64,000 bases of DNA from Clostridiales bacterium (GCA_015055865.1 SVHK01000002.1:24308-88307), one strand, 5' to 3'. Numbered from the stretch's first letter, positions 10,204-20,952 are shown. The notes: generated from the sequence alone by a model not told the origin. Numbers and translations: made by a program.

Positions 10204-10473
10204 ATGCAAAATCAAAACGTGAAAAAAAATGAAAATCATCAACTTACAATCCATCAAAAAAGAGAAGTTTTTTTGACTGGCGTAGAAAGCGTCGTTGCGT
10301 TTTCGCCTTCTCGAATTTCTTTGATTTTAGCGGACGGAACGAAAACGTTTATAGCTGGTTCGGACTTAAAAATCACCGCGTTTTCTAAAGAAGACGGCGT
10401 GTTCAAAGCGATTGGTTCGGTTACGGGGATTAGTTACGGGTCAAAGGGTTTTACCGCTAAAATTTTCAAATAA
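10204..10473 (+). CDS. yabP: sporulation protein YabP-like
   Basis: YabP/YqfC-type fold: LTGVESVVAFSPSRISLILADG; directly followed by yabQ-like and DivIC-like ORFs. Confidence 0.8.
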   Translation: MQNQNVKKNENHQLTIHQKREVFLTGVESVVAFSPSRISLILADGTKTFIAGSDLKITAFSKEDGVFKAIGSVTGISYGSKGFTAKIFK

Positions 10474-10476
10474 GAG

Positions 10477-10827
10477 ATGTTTTTTGTCGACCAACTCAAG
10501 TTGTTTTTAATTTGTATTTCTATTGGTCTATGTGCAGGCGCGATGCACGATTTGTTTTCGACGTTTACTTATCCCTTTCGTGGACGAAAAAGAGAAGAGC
10601 TCGTTTGGTTTATTTACGAACTTTCTTTTTGTATAGCGTTTGCTTTCGCATTTCTCGCCTTTCAAGCGAATTTGAGCTTTCCCGATTTTCGTATGTATAT
10701 GGCGCTTGGTTTAGGGGTAGGGTTTTGCTTATATTATAAATTTTTGCGAATTTTACTTGCTTTTTTAAAAAAAGTATGCTATAATGTATTAAGAAAAAGT
10801 TGCAAACGTAAAAACTCTGAAAAATAA
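10477..10827 (+). CDS. yabQ: spore cortex biosynthesis protein YabQ-like
   Basis: Multi-TM protein downstream of yabP, GAMHDLFSTFTYPFRG; synteny. Confidence 0.7.
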   Translation: MFFVDQLKLFLICISIGLCAGAMHDLFSTFTYPFRGRKREELVWFIYELSFCIAFAFAFLAFQANLSFPDFRMYMALGLGVGFCLYYKFLRILLAFLKKVCYNVLRKSCKRKNSEK

Positions 10828-10830
10828 GAG

Positions 10831-11100
10831 GTGAAATTTATGACGCAGGAAAAATTGAGAAGAGTAGTGACTGCGGCGGTTGTCGCGGGTACGGCTTTGT
10901 TCGTTATTCTTCTTTCCGTGCTCATCTATCAATGGATAACGATAGCCGTATATAATAATAGAATCGACAAGCTTAACGAGGAAATTACGTCCTTGGAGCA
11001 ATCTATTGAGTCGGACGAAAAGGATTTAGAGCATTTTAGTTCTGATTTGGGTAAGTTTTGGTTGGCTATTGAAAAAGGCTTTGTTGAGGGGAATAAGTAA
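10831..11100 (+). CDS. septum formation initiator DivIC/FtsB-like
   Basis: Short TM plus coiled coil; position after yabQ. Confidence 0.65.
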   Translation: MKFMTQEKLRRVVTAAVVAGTALFVILLSVLIYQWITIAVYNNRIDKLNEEITSLEQSIESDEKDLEHFSSDLGKFWLAIEKGFVEGNK

Positions 11101-11102
11101 TA

Positions 11103-11972
11103 ATGAATAATATTGCCGTGATTGACGTCGGCTCAAATTCCGTTCGCTTAATGAAAATAGCGGACGGAAATGTTTTATATAAGAGAATAAAAACGACTCG
11201 TTTAGGCGAAGGCTTAGCGTTTTCTCGCTGTTTAAAGCCGGAAGCAATCGAACGCACGATTAACGCGATTGTTGCTTTCGTGCAGCAGGAGAAAGCGAAC
11301 GGGGTAGAAAAAATCTACGGTTACGCGACCGCCGCGGTTCGTTCTGCGGAGAACGGTAAGGAGTTCGTGGAAAAAGTTTTTTCGACTACTGGCGTGGAAA
11401 TAGAAATTATTTCCGGATTGGAAGAAGCGCAAATCGGTATTTTAGGCGCAATAGGTAAAAACGACGGCGCGATTATCGATATTGGCGGTGCGAGTACGGA
11501 ATTAATTTTACAAAAAGACGAAAAAATCGTTTATGAAAAGAGCCTAAATATCGGCGTGGTTCGCATCAAAGACCTTTGCGCTCGGGATAGGGATAGCGTA
11601 CGTGTTTTGGTAAGGCAAACGGTGAAAGAGTACGGCTCTATAAAAATAGACGGGGGCGTGTACGCGATTGGCGGTACGGCGACCACTATCGGCGCGCTTG
11701 TTCAAGGCTTAGACGTTTACGACGCAAAGCTCGTTACGGGCGTGAAAATTCCAAAACTTGAAATTTTAGCGCTTGCCGATAAACTTTTTTCAATGCCGAT
11801 AGAAGAAATAAAAAGTATCCCTTGCGTGGACCCAATGCGTGCGGACGTTTTGGCGGGGGGCGTGGAATGGTTGTATACGATAATGGACGAGCTCGATATT
11901 AAAGAAATTATCGTTTCAGACGGCGATAACTTAGAAGGCTACGCAATCTCTCGCGGATTAATGAAAGAATAA
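11103..11972 (+). CDS. Ppx/GppA family phosphatase
   Basis: AVIDVGSNSVRLM, GYATAAVRSAENG, IIDIGGASTELI, YAIGGTATTIGAL. Confidence 0.9.
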   Translation: MNNIAVIDVGSNSVRLMKIADGNVLYKRIKTTRLGEGLAFSRCLKPEAIERTINAIVAFVQQEKANGVEKIYGYATAAVRSAENGKEFVEKVFSTTGVEIEIISGLEEAQIGILGAIGKNDGAIIDIGGASTELILQKDEKIVYEKSLNIGVVRIKDLCARDRDSVRVLVRQTVKEYGSIKIDGGVYAIGGTATTIGALVQGLDVYDAKLVTGVKIPKLEILALADKLFSMPIEEIKSIPCVDPMRADVLAGGVEWLYTIMDELDIKEIIVSDGDNLEGYAISRGLMKE

Positions 11973-11991
11973 AGAAGGAAGACGAAAAATA

Positions 11992-13065
11992 ATGAGAAGT
12001 GCTCGCTCGAAAATTTATGCAATATTGCTGACTGCGCTTTTTTTGATTAGCGAAGTATTGCTTTTTTGTTTACCCGTATTTTCAGGGATTGACGGTTGGA
12101 TTGACCTTTTGGTGGGGCTTGTAATAGCCTTGATTTTAGCGCCGACCGTACACGAAATAGGACATCTTTCTTTTGCTTGCGCATTTAAAATGAAACCCGT
12201 GTTTGTGAAATTCTTTTGTTTCAAAATTCAAAAGAAAGGGGGCAGGTACGCGTTTTCGTTGGCTAATCCCTTTGAAGAAGACCAAACGCAGGTGATTCCA
12301 ATTCAATCGGGCGATATGCAAAAAAGAGCGAAATGCTACGCGTTAGGCGGTTTGGTTTTCGGTGGCGTATTTTTTGCTGTGTTTTTTCTTTCCGCGCTTA
12401 TTTTATCTTGCTTTGGTATTCATTCGGCAAAACTTTGGGGGATAGCGCCTTATAGCGGATATTTGTTTCTTTTAAACGCCTTTCCTTTGGAATATCCAAG
12501 CGGTAAAACGGATATGCTCGTTTATAAAGGGATTTGCAAAGGCACCGATGCAGAAAGAGCGATGGTAATGGCTATGGAAATACAAGGACTTGCCTACGAG
12601 GGTACGCCTTACGCTCAAATGCAAAAAGAAAATTTTATGTTTCCCGTCTTGGCGGAAGACGAGCCGTTGTTTGCCGTGTGTCATCATTTGAAATATCGTT
12701 TGGCACTTGACGAAGAAAATTACGAAAACGCGTCGGACGCATTGAATCGTTTGGCGCAAAGCGAGTGCTATTTGTCCGACTTTGAACGGGAACGCTTGGC
12801 GGCTGAAATTACGTATATGCACGTGATTAACTCTAACGTATCGACGGCGAACGAAACCGCAAAATATTGCGAAGAGTATTTAAAAAGCGATAGTTTATCC
12901 GCAAAGCGGATATTGGCTACGGTCGCCTTTCTTTCGGGGCGAATAGAAGAGTCGCAAATTTTAAAAAATCAAGCGGAAAAATTGCTTGATCAAGAAGAAG
13001 TTTTGGCGGAAAAATACTTAGAAAAAAAATTGCTTTCTCGCTTGGATTTTAAAGTAAAAGAATAA
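11992..13065 (+). CDS. M50/site-2-protease-like membrane metalloprotease
   Basis: VHEIGHL (HExxH) within multi-TM N-terminus. Confidence 0.65.
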   Translation: MRSARSKIYAILLTALFLISEVLLFCLPVFSGIDGWIDLLVGLVIALILAPTVHEIGHLSFACAFKMKPVFVKFFCFKIQKKGGRYAFSLANPFEEDQTQVIPIQSGDMQKRAKCYALGGLVFGGVFFAVFFLSALILSCFGIHSAKLWGIAPYSGYLFLLNAFPLEYPSGKTDMLVYKGICKGTDAERAMVMAMEIQGLAYEGTPYAQMQKENFMFPVLAEDEPLFAVCHHLKYRLALDEENYENASDALNRLAQSECYLSDFERERLAAEITYMHVINSNVSTANETAKYCEEYLKSDSLSAKRILATVAFLSGRIEESQILKNQAEKLLDQEEVLAEKYLEKKLLSRLDFKVKE

Positions 13066-13095
13066 AAATTCCTATTTTTACGCAGGATATAAAAG

Positions 13096-14643
13096 ATGAT
13101 AACTGAAAAAAATACAAAAAAAGAGAATACGGAGCGTAAGGCAGGGGTATTGCTTCCAATTTTTTCTTTGCCGAGCGCGGAAGGAATTGGTACGCTTGGT
13201 AAAGAGGCGTATAAATTTGTTGATTGGTTGAAAAAAACGGGAGTAAAGATTTGGCAGGTCTTACCGCTTTTACCCACTAATTACGGCGACAGTCCCTATC
13301 AATCGTGCGCGTCGCGTGCGTTGAATTTTTATTTTATAGATTTAGACGATTTATCAAGAGAAAAACTTTTGGAAAAATCCGAATACGAAGAAATTGATTG
13401 GGGGGATTTTTCTCGGGTTGATTACGGAAAACTTTTTGAAAAAAAAGCGGAAGTTTTAAAACTTGCTTTTAAACGGTTTGACGGAACGCAAGAAAGCTGG
13501 AAAAACTTTTTAAAGGCAGGCGTGTATCGGGATTTTGCGCTTTTTATGACGTTGAAAAATAAATTCGGTTATGCTCCTTGGACGGAATGGGAAGAAGAGT
13601 ATAGATTGGCAAACGCACAAGCTTTGAAAAAATTCGAAAAAGAAAACGAGAACGAAATTGAGTTTTGGCAATTTACGCAATACGTCTTTTTAAAGCAATG
13701 GCAACGTTTAAAAGAATACGCGAATGCGCGCGGAATTTCAATAATGGGCGATATGCCTATTTACGTGGCTTACGATAGCGTTGAAACTTGGAAATATAGA
13801 AAGGATTTGTTTATGCTCGGCGAAGACGGGAATCCGTCCTTGCGCGCAGGCGTCCCCCCCGACGCTTTTTCCGAGGACGGACAGCTTTGGGGAAACCCCG
13901 TTTATAACTGGGAGAAAATGAAATTAGACGGGTATCAGTGGTGGAAAAATCGTATTGAATACGAGTTTACGTTATTTGATATCGTTCGGATTGACCATTT
14001 TAGGGGCTTTGATAGATTTTACACGGTGGCGGAAGGCTTTGAAACGGCAAAGCTCGGCGAATGGTTGGACGGACCGAAAGCAAAGCTCTTTGAAGATTTC
14101 AAAGACAAGCGGATCGTAGCGGAAGACCTTGGAATTATCGACGACGGCGTTCGTGAAATGATGAAAGAAACGGGGTATCCAGGTATGAAAGTTTTATCTT
14201 TCGGATTTAACGGCGACCCTGATAACGAACATAAAGCAAGTAACCATTTGAAGAACGTGTACGCGTACACGGGTACGCACGATAACGCTCCTATACGGGA
14301 AATGCTTGAAGAATTTGACGACGAAAAGTTGGAGAATTTTAAACTTGAAATGGAGCTGGAAAACGAACGGTTAGGAATAACGTTCGTTTACGAAGAAAGC
14401 TTGGAAAAGGATAAGGAAAGGGAAATTAAAAATCTTTGCGAGAATTTAATGGAACAACTTTTCGCGTCTAAAGCAGATACGGCGATCGTGCCGATGCAAG
14501 ACGTTTTGTTCTTGGGAAAGGGCAGTAGAGTAAATTCTCCGTCAACCGTTTCGGGAAATTGGACGTACCGTTTTAAAAAAGACGACTTTTCGATAAAAGC
14601 GTCTAAAAAGTTGTTGAGTTTAGTTAAAAAATATAATCGATAA
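13096..14643 (+). CDS. malQ: 4-alpha-glucanotransferase
   Basis: GVLLPIFSLPSAEGIGTLG, LPLLPTNYGDSPYQSCASRALN, GDMPIYVAYDS, RIDHFRGFDRF, TGTHDN. Confidence 0.95.
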   Translation: MITEKNTKKENTERKAGVLLPIFSLPSAEGIGTLGKEAYKFVDWLKKTGVKIWQVLPLLPTNYGDSPYQSCASRALNFYFIDLDDLSREKLLEKSEYEEIDWGDFSRVDYGKLFEKKAEVLKLAFKRFDGTQESWKNFLKAGVYRDFALFMTLKNKFGYAPWTEWEEEYRLANAQALKKFEKENENEIEFWQFTQYVFLKQWQRLKEYANARGISIMGDMPIYVAYDSVETWKYRKDLFMLGEDGNPSLRAGVPPDAFSEDGQLWGNPVYNWEKMKLDGYQWWKNRIEYEFTLFDIVRIDHFRGFDRFYTVAEGFETAKLGEWLDGPKAKLFEDFKDKRIVAEDLGIIDDGVREMMKETGYPGMKVLSFGFNGDPDNEHKASNHLKNVYAYTGTHDNAPIREMLEEFDDEKLENFKLEMELENERLGITFVYEESLEKDKEREIKNLCENLMEQLFASKADTAIVPMQDVLFLGKGSRVNSPSTVSGNWTYRFKKDDFSIKASKKLLSLVKKYNR

Positions 14644-14654
14644 AATTAAAAGTG

Positions 14655-14692
14655 AAATCCTGCGCGTAAATTATTTACGCGCAGGATTTTTT
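14655..14692. terminator. stem-loop AAATCCTGCGCGTAAA/TTTACGCGCAGGATTT
   Basis: 16-bp stem, 3-nt loop, T-run. Confidence 0.85.
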
Positions 14693-14795
14693 ATAAGTTC
14701 AATGATAAAAATAAAGTAAAAAACGGTATAAAAAACGGAGTCAAACGCAAGAATAGTAGAAAAAGGGCGTTGTTGCCCGAAAAGGAGATATTGGT

Positions 14796-16058
14796 ATGAA
14801 AAAAATAGCGAAACGGGTGGCAAGGCTTTTAACGTTAACAAGCCTAATCGGGGGTGTGAGCGTTGCAACGGCTTGTGGGGGCGGTCAAACTTCAAACGGC
14901 GAGATTACTTTAACCGTGTGGGTACCCGAAGGCGATAGTGCGTTTATGAGTTGGGTAACGGAAGAATTTAAAAAGGCAAATCCCGATAAACAATATAAGT
15001 TCATCGTAGATTATCAAGGCGAGAATTTAGTTGCAACCAGAGTATTGAACGACGTGGAAAGCGCGGCGGACGTTTATTCTTTTCCTAACGACCAAATAAA
15101 CAAACTCGTCAACGGTGACGCACTTGCTCGATTGGGTGGAAATAATCTTACCGATTTAACGGATAAAATAGACGAAAAAGCGATGGAGTCCGCAACGGTA
15201 AGCGTCGGGGGTAAGGACGAGGTTTACGGTATGCCCTATACGGATAATACGTTCTTTTTATATTACGATAAATCCGTTTTGACGGCGGACGACGTAAAGT
15301 CTATGGACGGAATTTTGGCTAAGTGTAGCCCTAAAAAACAGTTTGCAATGCCTTTTAACGACGGGTGGTATTCCACGTCCTTTTTCTTTGGTAAGGGGTT
15401 AGGATTTGACGTAACTTACGACGAGAATTTAGCGGAATCAAAAATTGAATGTGATTTTGATAATGAAGTGGGAAAACAAGTAACGCAAGCGATGTGGTCG
15501 CTCGCGCAAAATCCGAAAGTGAAAGCGGATGCAAACGATTCGAAAATTACGGCTGGATTTAACGACGGTTCTATCGTTGCCGCAACGACGGGGATTTGGA
15601 ACAGAAAAGCCATTGAAAGTTATTTAGGCGATAATTTTGCGGTGGCAAAACTCCCTACCTACACGTACGATTCGGGTAACGGTAATCAAGAACAAGTCCA
15701 ACTCGTATCCTTTGCCGGGTATAAATTAATGGGCGTGAATAATTATTCCAAACAAAAGGCAGAAGCCATTCGATTTGCAAGATTTTATACGAATATGGAA
15801 AGCCAAGTCAAACATTTCGAACTGCGTGGATTCGTTCCAACGGATAAGGTGGCAAGAGAGAACGAACAAGTAAAAGCGGATGTTTGCGCAGTGGCAATCA
15901 CCGAACAACTCAAATACAGCAAAGCGCAAAAAAACGTTCCTTCGACCCTTTGGGTGCCGTTGGAAGGGTTGGGCAACGCAATGTTGACGGGGCTTACGAG
16001 CGGTAATTTTAATTTAAACGAACAATTAAAGGCGTGTGTGGACGCAATTAAAAAATAA
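14796..16058 (+). CDS. maltose/maltodextrin-type ABC transporter substrate-binding lipoprotein
   Basis: Lipobox ATAC, MalE-like ITLTVWVPEGDSAFMSW; followed by two permeases and preceded by malQ. Confidence 0.9.
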   Translation: MKKIAKRVARLLTLTSLIGGVSVATACGGGQTSNGEITLTVWVPEGDSAFMSWVTEEFKKANPDKQYKFIVDYQGENLVATRVLNDVESAADVYSFPNDQINKLVNGDALARLGGNNLTDLTDKIDEKAMESATVSVGGKDEVYGMPYTDNTFFLYYDKSVLTADDVKSMDGILAKCSPKKQFAMPFNDGWYSTSFFFGKGLGFDVTYDENLAESKIECDFDNEVGKQVTQAMWSLAQNPKVKADANDSKITAGFNDGSIVAATTGIWNRKAIESYLGDNFAVAKLPTYTYDSGNGNQEQVQLVSFAGYKLMGVNNYSKQKAEAIRFARFYTNMESQVKHFELRGFVPTDKVARENEQVKADVCAVAITEQLKYSKAQKNVPSTLWVPLEGLGNAMLTGLTSGNFNLNEQLKACVDAIKK

Positions 16059-16078
16059 TTTAGATACGGGGAGAGTTT

Positions 16079-17473
16079 ATGAGCGAAACAACGAAAAAAG
16101 AAAATCCGTTTAAGAAATTAAGAACGGTGTTTAAGGAAAGTTCAACGGCGACTAAGCTCTCTTTCTTTATCCCCGGCGTGGGGCAAATTATTCGCAAACA
16201 ATACGTTAAAGGCGGATTGTATTTATTGCTTACGATAGCTTTCTTTTCGTACCTGTTGGGGGGAGGCGCAAGATATTTAGCACAATTATTCTCAGGGGAT
16301 TTAGGGGAAACGATATCGGGCGAAGTTTGGAATGAAGAACTGCAAATTTATGAGAAGGTAAAAGGCGATAACAGTTTCTTAATATTACTTTACGGCGTAG
16401 TTACCATCGTTTTGACTGCCATTTATTTATTCGTTTGGTATTCAAACGTTTGCTCGAGTGCAAAAAACGACAAAAGACTATTAAAAGGCGAGAAAGTTTC
16501 AAGCTTTAAAGAAGATATTGACGTCCTTTTGAATTCAAAGTTTCATTTACCGCTTTTATTTCCACCTTTTTTGGGGTTAATAGTCTTTACGGTAATGCCT
16601 TTGTTGTTTATGATATTGATAGCTTTTACCAACTACGACTATCAACATATGCCACCGGGGAAACTTTTCGATTGGGTGGGATTTGAAAATTTTAAAGCGA
16701 TGTTTTCCTTATCGGGTGGTTCGTCATCGTTTGCAATGGTGTTTTTAAGGGTATTGCTTTGGACGTTCGTATGGGCGTTTTTTGCTACGTTTAGCAACTA
16801 TTTTATCGGTATGCTCATCGCCTTAATGATTAATAGAAAAGGGATCAAACTCAAAAAATTATGGCGAACACTATTTATTATCGCGATTGCCGTACCGCAG
16901 TTCGTAACTTTGCTTTTAATGCAAAAAATTCTTGACGGCGACGGCATATTAAACAAAATACTTGGCACGAATATTTTATGGCTAACGGACCAAAGGAATT
17001 TTTCGATTTTGCCGAGAATAATGATAATTTTAGTCAACCTTTGGATAGGCGTACCCTATACGCTTTTGATGTGTTCGGGGATTTTAATGAATATTCCCGC
17101 CGACTATTACGAAGCTGCGAGAATCGACGGCGCATCGCCTATAAAAATCTTTTTTGCAATTACTTTACCTTACGTTTTAAAAGTAACTACGCCTTATTTG
17201 ATAACGCAATTCGTGGGAAATATCAACAATTTCAACGTGATATGGCTCTTGACTGGTGGTGGTCCGGTCGATAATCTCTATTACGGTGGGGGAACGCAGG
17301 CGCAATCGACGGATTTGCTCGTTACTTGGTTGTACCGTTTGACGGTGGACGTTAATCCAAAATACAACGTTGCGTCGGTTATCGGTATCGTAATTTTCAT
17401 TATTAGCGCGGTAATGAGCTTGGTTACGTATAACCGTTCGTCGTCGGTAAAGAACGAGGAGGAGTTTCAATGA
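16079..17473 (+). CDS. malF: MalF-type sugar ABC transporter permease
   Basis: EAA loop EAARIDGASPIKIFFAITLP; N-terminal PGVGQIIRKQYVKGGLYLL extension. Confidence 0.9.
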   Translation: MSETTKKENPFKKLRTVFKESSTATKLSFFIPGVGQIIRKQYVKGGLYLLLTIAFFSYLLGGGARYLAQLFSGDLGETISGEVWNEELQIYEKVKGDNSFLILLYGVVTIVLTAIYLFVWYSNVCSSAKNDKRLLKGEKVSSFKEDIDVLLNSKFHLPLLFPPFLGLIVFTVMPLLFMILIAFTNYDYQHMPPGKLFDWVGFENFKAMFSLSGGSSSFAMVFLRVLLWTFVWAFFATFSNYFIGMLIALMINRKGIKLKKLWRTLFIIAIAVPQFVTLLLMQKILDGDGILNKILGTNILWLTDQRNFSILPRIMIILVNLWIGVPYTLLMCSGILMNIPADYYEAARIDGASPIKIFFAITLPYVLKVTTPYLITQFVGNINNFNVIWLLTGGGPVDNLYYGGGTQAQSTDLLVTWLYRLTVDVNPKYNVASVIGIVIFIISAVMSLVTYNRSSSVKNEEEFQ

Positions 17474-18327
17474 GATTAGGGCAAAGAACTCGTACACGGG
17501 TAGGCGATATCGTCGTTTACGCAATTCTTTTAACACTCGGCGTATTATGGACGTTGCCCATTTTATATTTACTGTACACGGCTTTTAGAGTCACGCCGTC
17601 CACGGGTATTATCAATACCTTGTTTCCCGAACAATTAAAGTTGGGGATAGGGAATTTTCAACGTCTATTTAAAGAAACAGCGTTTGCGGTTTGGTTGAAA
17701 AATACCTTAATAGTCGCTTTTAGTTCGTGTGTGATTACGACCTTGTTCGTGTTAATGGTCAGTTATGCGTTATCAAGACTTCGCTTTAAGTTTAGAAAAC
17801 CGATTATGAACGTATTGCTCGTTTTGGGAATGTTCCCTGGGTTTATGAGTATGATAGCGGTGTATTTTATCTTAAAAGCGATGGGGTTGACGAACTCGCT
17901 ATTTGCGTTGATTTTGGTGTACTCGGGTAGCGCGGCTCTTTCGTATTATATATGTAAAGGTTTTTTTGATACGATACCGCGCGCAATGGAGGAGGCGGCG
18001 ATATTGGACGGCGCAAGCCAGCCAATAGTGTTTTTAAAGGTGGTTTTACCACTTGCAAAACCCATTATCGTCTATACCGTTTTAACGTCGTTTATTGCGC
18101 CTTGGTGTGATTTCATTTTTGTCAATACTATTATCAGTGAACGAGAAAAATATACCGTTTCGCTTGGATTATATAAACTAATTAACGCGGAAAAAAGTGG
18201 CTTTAACGAGAATTTTACCGTTTTTTGCGCTGGCGCGACTGTGGTTGGCGGTATTATCGTTACGTTATTTATGAGTATGCAAAACTATTACGTGGAAGGG
18301 GTAACGAGCGGAGCGGTTAAAGGCTAA
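17470..18327 (+). CDS. malG: MalG-type sugar ABC transporter permease
   Basis: EAAILDGASQPIVFLKVVLPLAKPI EAA loop; overlaps malF stop. Confidence 0.9.
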   Translation: MRLGQRTRTRVGDIVVYAILLTLGVLWTLPILYLLYTAFRVTPSTGIINTLFPEQLKLGIGNFQRLFKETAFAVWLKNTLIVAFSSCVITTLFVLMVSYALSRLRFKFRKPIMNVLLVLGMFPGFMSMIAVYFILKAMGLTNSLFALILVYSGSAALSYYICKGFFDTIPRAMEEAAILDGASQPIVFLKVVLPLAKPIIVYTVLTSFIAPWCDFIFVNTIISEREKYTVSLGLYKLINAEKSGFNENFTVFCAGATVVGGIIVTLFMSMQNYYVEGVTSGAVKG

Positions 18328-18498
18328 AAGTGAATAAAAATAAAAAGTCCGTGTATTCGCAATTTTCTATGGAAAATTTGTGACAACACGGAAAATAAAA
18401 CTAATTTAAGTTAATTATTTGTGGATAAGAAAAGCACACTACGTTTCGCTTTTGCGAAGTATAGTGTGCTGTATTTTTTATAAAATTGGATTTAATCG

Positions 18499-19803
18499 TT
18501 ATTTAGCGTCGGGCAAATGTTTATGCAAACCTTTTTCCTTGGCGTGTTCGTGACGTGCGCTGGTTTTACCTTCGGGGTTGATGTCGCCTGCTTTAGTAAG
18601 TGCGATTTTCGTGAGCATAGGTCCTACGAGTTCGTAAATAAGTACGGCGAAAAGGGTAATGTTAGAAATGATTGCGCCTTCTACGCCAAGTTCGGACGCT
18701 TTAATTGCCATACCGAGCGCAACGCCGGCTTGGGGTAATAAGGTTACGCCGAGATATTTAACGATATTGTCGTCGCATTTCGCCAATTTCGAGCTTAAGA
18801 ATGCGCCCGAGTATTTGCCTGCCGAACGAGCAAGAATATAAGCAAGCCCAATTAATACGATTAAGATATCGCCAAAGACGGAAAGTTCGAGCTCCGCACC
18901 GCTTAATACGAAGAATAAAACGAATAAGGGCGCAGTCCATCTATCAACTCTGTCCATAAGTTCTTCTGAGAAATCACAGTAGTTACAGAAAATCGTGCCG
19001 AGCATCATACAAACGAGCAAGGACGAGAATCCGATATGTATTCCGCCAATTTCAAACTTTAACATCGAAAGCCCAATCGTTAAGAATACGAACGCGACGG
19101 AAACGGATAAACGCTTGGAACGGGAATGGAAGAACCGTTCGCAATAGGTAAATAAAAGTCCGCAAAGCGCGCCGAGCCCAATCGAAAGTACGACTTCAAG
19201 GATTGGTTCTAAAACAACGGAAAGAATACTTACTGCGCCTGCTTTCAACGCTTTTGCAACGCCAAACGAAACGGCGAATAAACCCAAACCGACCGCGTCG
19301 TCAAGTGCAACGACAGGAAGTAACATATCCGTCAAAGGGCCTTTTGCTTTGTATTGACGAACGACCATCAACGTCGCCGCAGGGGCGGTTGCGGACGCGA
19401 TTGCGCCGAGTACGATAGCCACCGTTAAAGGGAGTTTGTCGGGCATCGCAAAGTGTAAAGCGATTAAGATTGCGTCAACTAGGAGCGTTGTAATAACCGC
19501 TTGGAATATTCCGACGATCGTCGCTTGCTTGCCGATTTTTTTGAGTTGGGAAAGCCTGAATTCGTTACCAATCGAAAAGGCGATAAACCCAAGCGCAACG
19601 TCGCAAAGCAACGAGTAGGATTTTACGTCGGCGTGGCTAGTAAAACCGAGCCCCGATACGCCGAGCGCACCTAAGCAGTACGGACCGACTAAAATTCCGG
19701 CGACAAGGTACGCCGTAACGGCAGGAAGTTGCGCGAGTTTTGCAAGACGGGAGAGCATAAGTCCTGACAAAAGCGCGATAGACAAACTTACTAAAATTTG
19801 CAT
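18499..19803 (-). CDS. cation:proton antiporter (CPA2/Kef/NapA-like)
   Basis: LPAVTAYLVAGILVGPYCLG, VALDDAVGLGLFAVSFG, multi-TM. Confidence 0.9.
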   Translation of the reverse strand: MQILVSLSIALLSGLMLSRLAKLAQLPAVTAYLVAGILVGPYCLGALGVSGLGFTSHADVKSYSLLCDVALGFIAFSIGNEFRLSQLKKIGKQATIVGIFQAVITTLLVDAILIALHFAMPDKLPLTVAIVLGAIASATAPAATLMVVRQYKAKGPLTDMLLPVVALDDAVGLGLFAVSFGVAKALKAGAVSILSVVLEPILEVVLSIGLGALCGLLFTYCERFFHSRSKRLSVSVAFVFLTIGLSMLKFEIGGIHIGFSSLLVCMMLGTIFCNYCDFSEELMDRVDRWTAPLFVLFFVLSGAELELSVFGDILIVLIGLAYILARSAGKYSGAFLSSKLAKCDDNIVKYLGVTLLPQAGVALGMAIKASELGVEGAIISNITLFAVLIYELVGPMLTKIALTKAGDINPEGKTSARHEHAKEKGLHKHLPDAK

Positions 19804-20107
19804 AAAAATTCTCCAAAGAGCTCGAACGTGGTATTTGAACGGCGTTCGGAGGGGTATTTTGACAATATTGTTGGCGAAAACAAACCTGTTTCCGCCAAAT
19901 CTTTAAATATTATACTACTTTCAAATTTAAAAAGCAAATAAAATCGTTTAAAAAATAATTTTTTTGTAAAAAAGATTGACAAAATTATTTAAGTAAATTA
20001 TTTTGTAATAGCGTGGACGAGCGTTTGACTTTTTTTGCGTTTGGTTGTATAATATAAAATGAATTTATATGGCGTAAACGAGCCAGAAAAAACAAGGAGA
20101 AAAAACA

Positions 20108-20950
20108 ATGTATCAAATCGTGAGCAAAAAAGCGCTGAATCCTACCGTTACGAAAATGGATATTTACGCGCCTTACGTTGCAAAAAAAGCTTTGCCCGGT
20201 CAATTTATCATTTTGCGCGTTGACGAAGATGGCGAACGTATTCCCCTTACTATCGCAGGCTACGATAGAGAAAAGGGTACGGTTACTATTATCTTTCAAA
20301 TCGTCGGGGCAGGTACGGAACTTTTGAACCATAAGAACGAAGGGGATTTTATTCCCGATTTCGTTGGCCCGCTTGGACGTCCTACGCATACGGACGGTTT
20401 GAAAAAGGTATGCGTCGTCGGTGGTGGCGTAGGTTGCGCGATTGCGTTCCCCGTTGCAAAAGCGTTGCACGAACAAGGCTGTGAAGTTACGTCGATTATC
20501 GGGTTTAGAAATAAGGACCTTGTAATCTTGGAAGAAGAATTTAAGGAAGTTTCCGATAATTTCTTTATGATGACGGACGACGGCTCGTACGGTCAAAAAG
20601 GTAACGTTTGCGTGCCTTTGAACGAAATGCTTGAAAAGGGCGAAACGTTCGACGAAGTAATTACGATTGGACCGCTTATTATGATGAAGTTCGTTTGCGC
20701 TGCGACGAAACCTTACGGCGTTAAAACGATTGCTAGCATGAACCCGATTATGATTGACGGAACGGGTATGTGCGGCGGTTGCAGATTGACCGTTGGCGGT
20801 AAAATGAAGTTTGCATGCGTGGACGGGCCCGAATTTGACGGACACGAAATCGATTTTGACGAAGCGATGAGCCGTTCGAGAACTTACGCGGAATTCGAAG
20901 CGAGAGAAAGAGAAACCGCTTGTAATTTATTCAAAAAGGTGGTGGAATAA
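20108..20950 (+). CDS. sulfide/dihydroorotate dehydrogenase-like FAD/NAD-binding protein (NfnA/ferredoxin-NADP reductase alpha type)
   Basis: CVVGGGVGCAIAFPVAKAL; DGTGMCGGCRLTVGGKMKFACVDGPEFDGH [2Fe-2S] motif. Confidence 0.92.
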   Translation: MYQIVSKKALNPTVTKMDIYAPYVAKKALPGQFIILRVDEDGERIPLTIAGYDREKGTVTIIFQIVGAGTELLNHKNEGDFIPDFVGPLGRPTHTDGLKKVCVVGGGVGCAIAFPVAKALHEQGCEVTSIIGFRNKDLVILEEEFKEVSDNFFMMTDDGSYGQKGNVCVPLNEMLEKGETFDEVITIGPLIMMKFVCAATKPYGVKTIASMNPIMIDGTGMCGGCRLTVGGKMKFACVDGPEFDGHEIDFDEAMSRSRTYAEFEARERETACNLFKKVVE

Positions 20951-20952
20951 TT

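Noticed and set aside
14259-14272. 14-bp perfect palindrome GTGTACGCGTACAC
   Set aside because: Lies in the conserved malQ coding segment VYAYTGTHDN and is probably a by-product of codon choice; single occurrence seen
19985-20845. 286-aa minus-strand ORF antisense to the NfnA-like gene
   Set aside because: Same codon-bias artefact; the + strand product has clear FAD/[2Fe-2S] motifs
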